Virus record (IMG/VR): IMGVR_UViG_3300030118_005341
Location: 1-22,599 of that record
Reading direction: 5' to 3' (one strand)
Length of the DNA: 22,599 bases
Origin: a virus
This document shows, one piece after another, positions 20,559 through 22,599 of this stretch. The notes under the pieces were generated by a model, which had not been told where the DNA came from, ran no database searches, and worked only from the letters and a program-made list of their open reading frames with translations. The position numbers and the translations under genes are program-made. Position 1 is the first letter of the stretch, and the number at the start of each line of letters is the position of its first letter.

Positions 20559-21243
20559 ATATCTCGCACTTCCTGTTATCGCGTTACTTGGCGCATGCGC
20601 AAAAGAAGTACCACCTGATTCTGCTATGACTCAACAAGAGTATGAATATAAAACAGCTCAAGTTGAAAAGCAAATCGACATGATGCCTAAATGGTTTACA
20701 GCAATTCCAAGTGAAGAAAACGCTGTGCACGCGGTTGGTACTGCGATTACGCCTGATATGCAACTTGCCGTCGATATCGCTACACTTTCTGCCAAGACAA
20801 CTCTTGCAGATCGTATCGATTCAAAGCTTCGTTCTCAAATGAAAACGTTTAAAGCAAAACTTGGCGCTGATGACTTTACAAATGAACTTGCTCATGAGTT
20901 TGAACAAGCAACAATCAATATCATTGCAGATGCTGATGTCGCAGGTTATCGTGTAAAAGAATCAGCTATCGTACCAAATGGTACACAGTATCGCGCTTAT
21001 GTTCTTCTTGAATATACTGATAACGAAGCGTCAAAGATCTTAAAAAATCGTGTTGCACGTGACAAGATGCTAATGTCTAAGTTACAGGCAAAAAGCGCAT
21101 GGGCTGAACTGAACAGTCGTGTCGATAAAATGAATGACGATGAACTTAAAGAAATGAGTATCATTGTTGATGCCATTAACGACTTACCTGTTCATACACC
21201 AGCTCCAAGTCCTGATGCTAAAATTAAACGTTTACAAGACTGA
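20548..21243 (+). CDS. LPP20-type lipoprotein
   Basis: The 231-residue product has a lipoprotein signal: hydrophobic LALPVIALLGAC with lipobox LGAC and Cys17 as the lipidated residue, so it should be anchored in the outer membrane. The domain that follows, MPKWFTAIPSEENAVHAVGT (45-64) and AVDIATLSAKTTLADRI, then an AYVLLEYTD segment, is the pattern of the LPP20 family (PF02169), known from bacterial envelope lipoproteins. A long helical, Lys-rich segment follows, and the tail is Pro-rich. Its role in a phage is unknown: host surface alteration or lysis are candidates. The promoter at 21231 lies in its last codons. Confidence 0.8.
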   Translation: MDNKYLALPVIALLGACAKEVPPDSAMTQQEYEYKTAQVEKQIDMMPKWFTAIPSEENAVHAVGTAITPDMQLAVDIATLSAKTTLADRIDSKLRSQMKTFKAKLGADDFTNELAHEFEQATINIIADADVAGYRVKESAIVPNGTQYRAYVLLEYTDNEASKILKNRVARDKMLMSKLQAKSAWAELNSRVDKMNDDELKEMSIIVDAINDLPVHTPAPSPDAKIKRLQD

Positions 21244-21259
21244 GAAAGTATTATATAAT
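21231..21259 (+). promoter_or_regulatory. sigma70-like promoter inside the end of the lipoprotein gene
   Basis: TTTACA at 21231-21236, 17 bases, TATAAT at 21254-21259, preceded by AAACG; the spacer has GAAAGTAT at the same place as the promoters at 17357 and 18014. Transcription should start near 21266, so the ATG at 21261 would not be in the transcript, whereas that at 21273 would. Confidence 0.75.
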
Positions 21260-21272
21260 TATGATAGGTAAT

Positions 21273-21500
21273 ATGTCTGGCGATCGAATGACTTCTGTTC
21301 GAGTATTTGAAGGTGAACTACATAGAATGAAAATGCTACGTAAATATCATCTGCAAGAACCTTACACCACCGAAGAAAAGATCGTCAGGCGATATCTGCA
21401 AGAACGTATTAACAGCATGACTATGAAAGGCTACAAACATGACTATGCATTTAGTGAGAGGAATGACAACAACAAGCACGAAGAAACGGAAGGCTCGTAA
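21273..21500 (+). CDS. small hypothetical protein
   Basis: I prefer ATG 21273 because the promoter at 21231 should start transcription near 21266, after the in-frame ATG 21261; read-through transcripts from upstream could still use 21261. The product has 75 residues, with a basic helical part (VRVFEGELHRMKMLRKYHL, EEKIVRRYLQERINSMTMKG) and a polar tail NDNNKHEETEGS. No family is recognised. It overlaps the next gene by 62 bases if that starts at 21439, the longest overlap in the window. Confidence 0.6.
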   Translation: MSGDRMTSVRVFEGELHRMKMLRKYHLQEPYTTEEKIVRRYLQERINSMTMKGYKHDYAFSERNDNNKHEETEGS

Positions 21501-21780
21501 AAAAACAGCTGCCATTATCGAAGAAGAGCGCAAAATGGCTAAGTTGCTTCAACGTGTCGGCTACGAAAAAAGTTCTTCATATCGTGCTCCCATGCCTGAT
21601 TATACAACCGTGCGCGTAGCACCTACGTCCGATAAAGTTGGCAATGGCTATGCAAAACCTCAAAAGCGGTATACAGGTGACGAGCTTGCGGGTATCGGTG
21701 TTTTACACAAATCAAATATGGTACCAATTCGTAAAGACAGCAATGCGGCTAAAGAAATTGCTACTATGCGGAGAAACTAA
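21439..21780 (+). CDS. conserved phage protein (YTGDELAGIG..HKSN family)
   Basis: From ATG 21439, eight bases after AAAGG, the product has 113 residues; ATG 21463, giving MTTTSTKKRKARKK, is an alternative. After the basic start comes a helix IIEEERKMAKLLQRVGYEK, then TSDKVGNGYAKPQKRYTGDE and LAGIGVLHKSNMVPI, ending AAKEIATMRRN. The end (YTG..L.GI...HKSN.VP......A..I..MRR) is one I recall from many marine phages of different tail types; the function is unknown. Possibly nucleic-acid binding because of the basic N-terminus. Confidence 0.72.
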   Translation: MTMHLVRGMTTTSTKKRKARKKTAAIIEEERKMAKLLQRVGYEKSSSYRAPMPDYTTVRVAPTSDKVGNGYAKPQKRYTGDELAGIGVLHKSNMVPIRKDSNAAKEIATMRRN

Positions 21781-21803
21781 TCTTTTCACATCGTAAAAAG
21801 ATT
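21779..21803 (+). other. hairpin after stop codon
   Basis: AATCTTTT (21779-21786) pairs with AAAAGATT (21796-21803) around a nine-base loop. It begins in the stop codon of the preceding gene and lies 11 bases before the -35 at 21815. Only TTTC-like bases follow, so termination would be weak at best; it could instead protect the mRNA end. Confidence 0.35.
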
Positions 21804-21814
21804 TCAAAAAATCA

Positions 21815-21843
21815 TTTACATAATGCTGAAAATAGTTTATAAT
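21815..21843 (+). promoter_or_regulatory. sigma70-like promoter
   Basis: TTTACA at 21815-21820, 17 bases, TATAAT at 21838-21843, with GCTGAAAATAGTT in the spacer as at 19628. The bases before the -35 (AATCA) lack the AAACG of the others. AGGAGAG lies before ATG 21873. Confidence 0.82.
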
Positions 21844-21872
21844 AAATTAGGCTACATTTTAGGAGAGTTATC

Positions 21873-22599
21873 ATGCCAATGACAAAGCGTAAAAAGAAAA
21901 AGATTCCTTCACGTGCAAGAAGCGGTATCGGTGCAGCGCCTTACGATAAAGGTATCGATCCTGTACTTAATTACTTTCATTTTGAAGTTGAACGTAAGGA
22001 TCTTATTTCTGCGATTAAGACTTACGTGAAAACAAATCAGTCTAAAGACAATGTAAAATACATCAACGCATGTCCTGAATATAAATTCTGGAATGCGACT
22101 CATCATTGCGGGACAGCCGCTTATCTTACACATACGAATGAGATGAATGATAGAGTCTTGTATTGGAAGAACGCTCTTCACAATTACATTGATCAGCTGG
22201 TTGAGATTGGCAAAAAGCTTTATTTTGAAAAACAAGCCATAGCAAAAGATTCAGCTAATGTTGTATCTTTATCTCCTATGGAAAGACTACAAAGAAAAGT
22301 ATCCGCCACTATTATGCAGGATCTTCTTGATCTTGAAGACGGTTGGATTGCAGGAGAAAGATCCTATATTGATTTGTATGCTCTATTTAAGAAACATGGA
22401 CTATCTGCGTCTGCGACTGCAGCTGTCCGTGAGATAGTTGAAGGATGGTTATTAGATTATGAAGATGCGTACCATAAGCGGTGCCCAGACGCCGTTGAAG
22501 GTTACTCGCATTTGAAAAGACCTGAACTCAACTATCGTATCAAAGCCTGTCAGGCAATGCTCTCCGATCTGGACAGGCTTAAGTCCGCTGCGAAGGCAA
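21873..22599 (+). CDS. conserved marine phage protein, 3' end missing
   Basis: The frame starts at ATG 21873, five bases after AGGAGAG, and stays open to the end of the window (242 residues seen). It begins with a basic segment TKRKKKKIPSRARSG, followed by a region with VLNYFHFEVERKDLISAIK and PEYKFWNATHHCGTAAYL, a long helical part, and EGWLLDYEDAYHKRCPDA with VEGYSHLKRPELNYRIKACQ. The EGY.HLK.PEL block and the helical end I recall from conserved proteins of cyanophages and pelagiphages, usually named hypothetical. The many helices and the basic ends suggest a scaffold or DNA-linked role, but this is open. Confidence 0.7.
   Translation, partial: MPMTKRKKKKIPSRARSGIGAAPYDKGIDPVLNYFHFEVERKDLISAIKTYVKTNQSKDNVKYINACPEYKFWNATHHCGTAAYLTHTNEMNDRVLYWKNALHNYIDQLVEIGKKLYFEKQAIAKDSANVVSLSPMERLQRKVSATIMQDLLDLEDGWIAGERSYIDLYALFKKHGLSASATAAVREIVEGWLLDYEDAYHKRCPDAVEGYSHLKRPELNYRIKACQAMLSDLDRLKSAAKA

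Noticed and set aside
20325-21243. Classical spanin pair
   Set aside because: The coiled-coil protein has a cleavable signal rather than an anchor, and the lipoprotein is an LPP20-like 231-residue protein, much larger than an outer-membrane spanin. Kept only as a remote possibility.

Overview
This window looks like part of the genome of a tailed bacteriophage of the T4-like myovirus kind, most probably a marine one. All genes that I accept lie on the + strand. They are short, AT-rich and tightly packed, usually with ATGA or TAATG overlaps between neighbours. Several belong to families typical of marine T4-like phages: a T4 RNase H-type 5'-3' exonuclease, a PhoH-like ATPase, a RecB/Cas4-like PD-(D/E)XK nuclease, a 5'(3')-deoxyribonucleotidase and small conserved phage proteins. 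No tRNA, rRNA, CRISPR array, integrase, transposase or structural gene was recognised. The host cannot be read from the sequence; the lipoprotein and signal peptides suggest a Gram-negative bacterium.

Layout. (1) 1-4408: nucleic-acid genes (rnh, phoH, PD-(D/E)XK nuclease) mixed with small conserved proteins; one good intrinsic terminator (1145-1175) and one promoter (1378). (2) 4409-6026: a promoter with an upstream palindrome, then hypothetical genes, the nucleotidase and an EF-hand membrane protein. (3) 6027-17352: sixteen abutting or overlapping genes forming a glycan cassette: ten putative glycosyltransferases (five GT-A/GT8-like, three GT25-like, two GT9-like), an NAD-dependent sugar epimerase/dehydratase, a DegT-type sugar aminotransferase, two methyltransferases (one FkbM) and two unknown proteins. 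(4) 17353-18740: an HExxH metallopeptidase-like gene whose start codon sits at the predicted transcription start, followed by small genes. (5) 18726-18989: about 250 bases without a credible gene, holding several strong inverted repeats and a possible pseudoknot; this is the best candidate for an undescribed RNA element. (6) 18990-22599: small conserved phage genes, a run of four secreted or membrane proteins ending in an LPP20-type lipoprotein, and a conserved gene that runs off the end.

Regulation. Seven promoters share one architecture: TTTACA (once TATACA), exactly 17 bases, TATAAT, often with AAACG before the -35 and a shared GAAAGTAT or GAAAATAG block inside the spacer. Two carry a palindrome TCACTTWAAGTGA exactly 9 bases upstream of the -35, and a third has a degenerate version at the same place. 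I found no further member between 4470 and 17357, so the glycan cassette is probably read as one long unit from the promoter at 4442. The genes there suggest that the phage makes or modifies an amino-sugar-containing glycan, perhaps on its own virion or on the host surface; this is inference.
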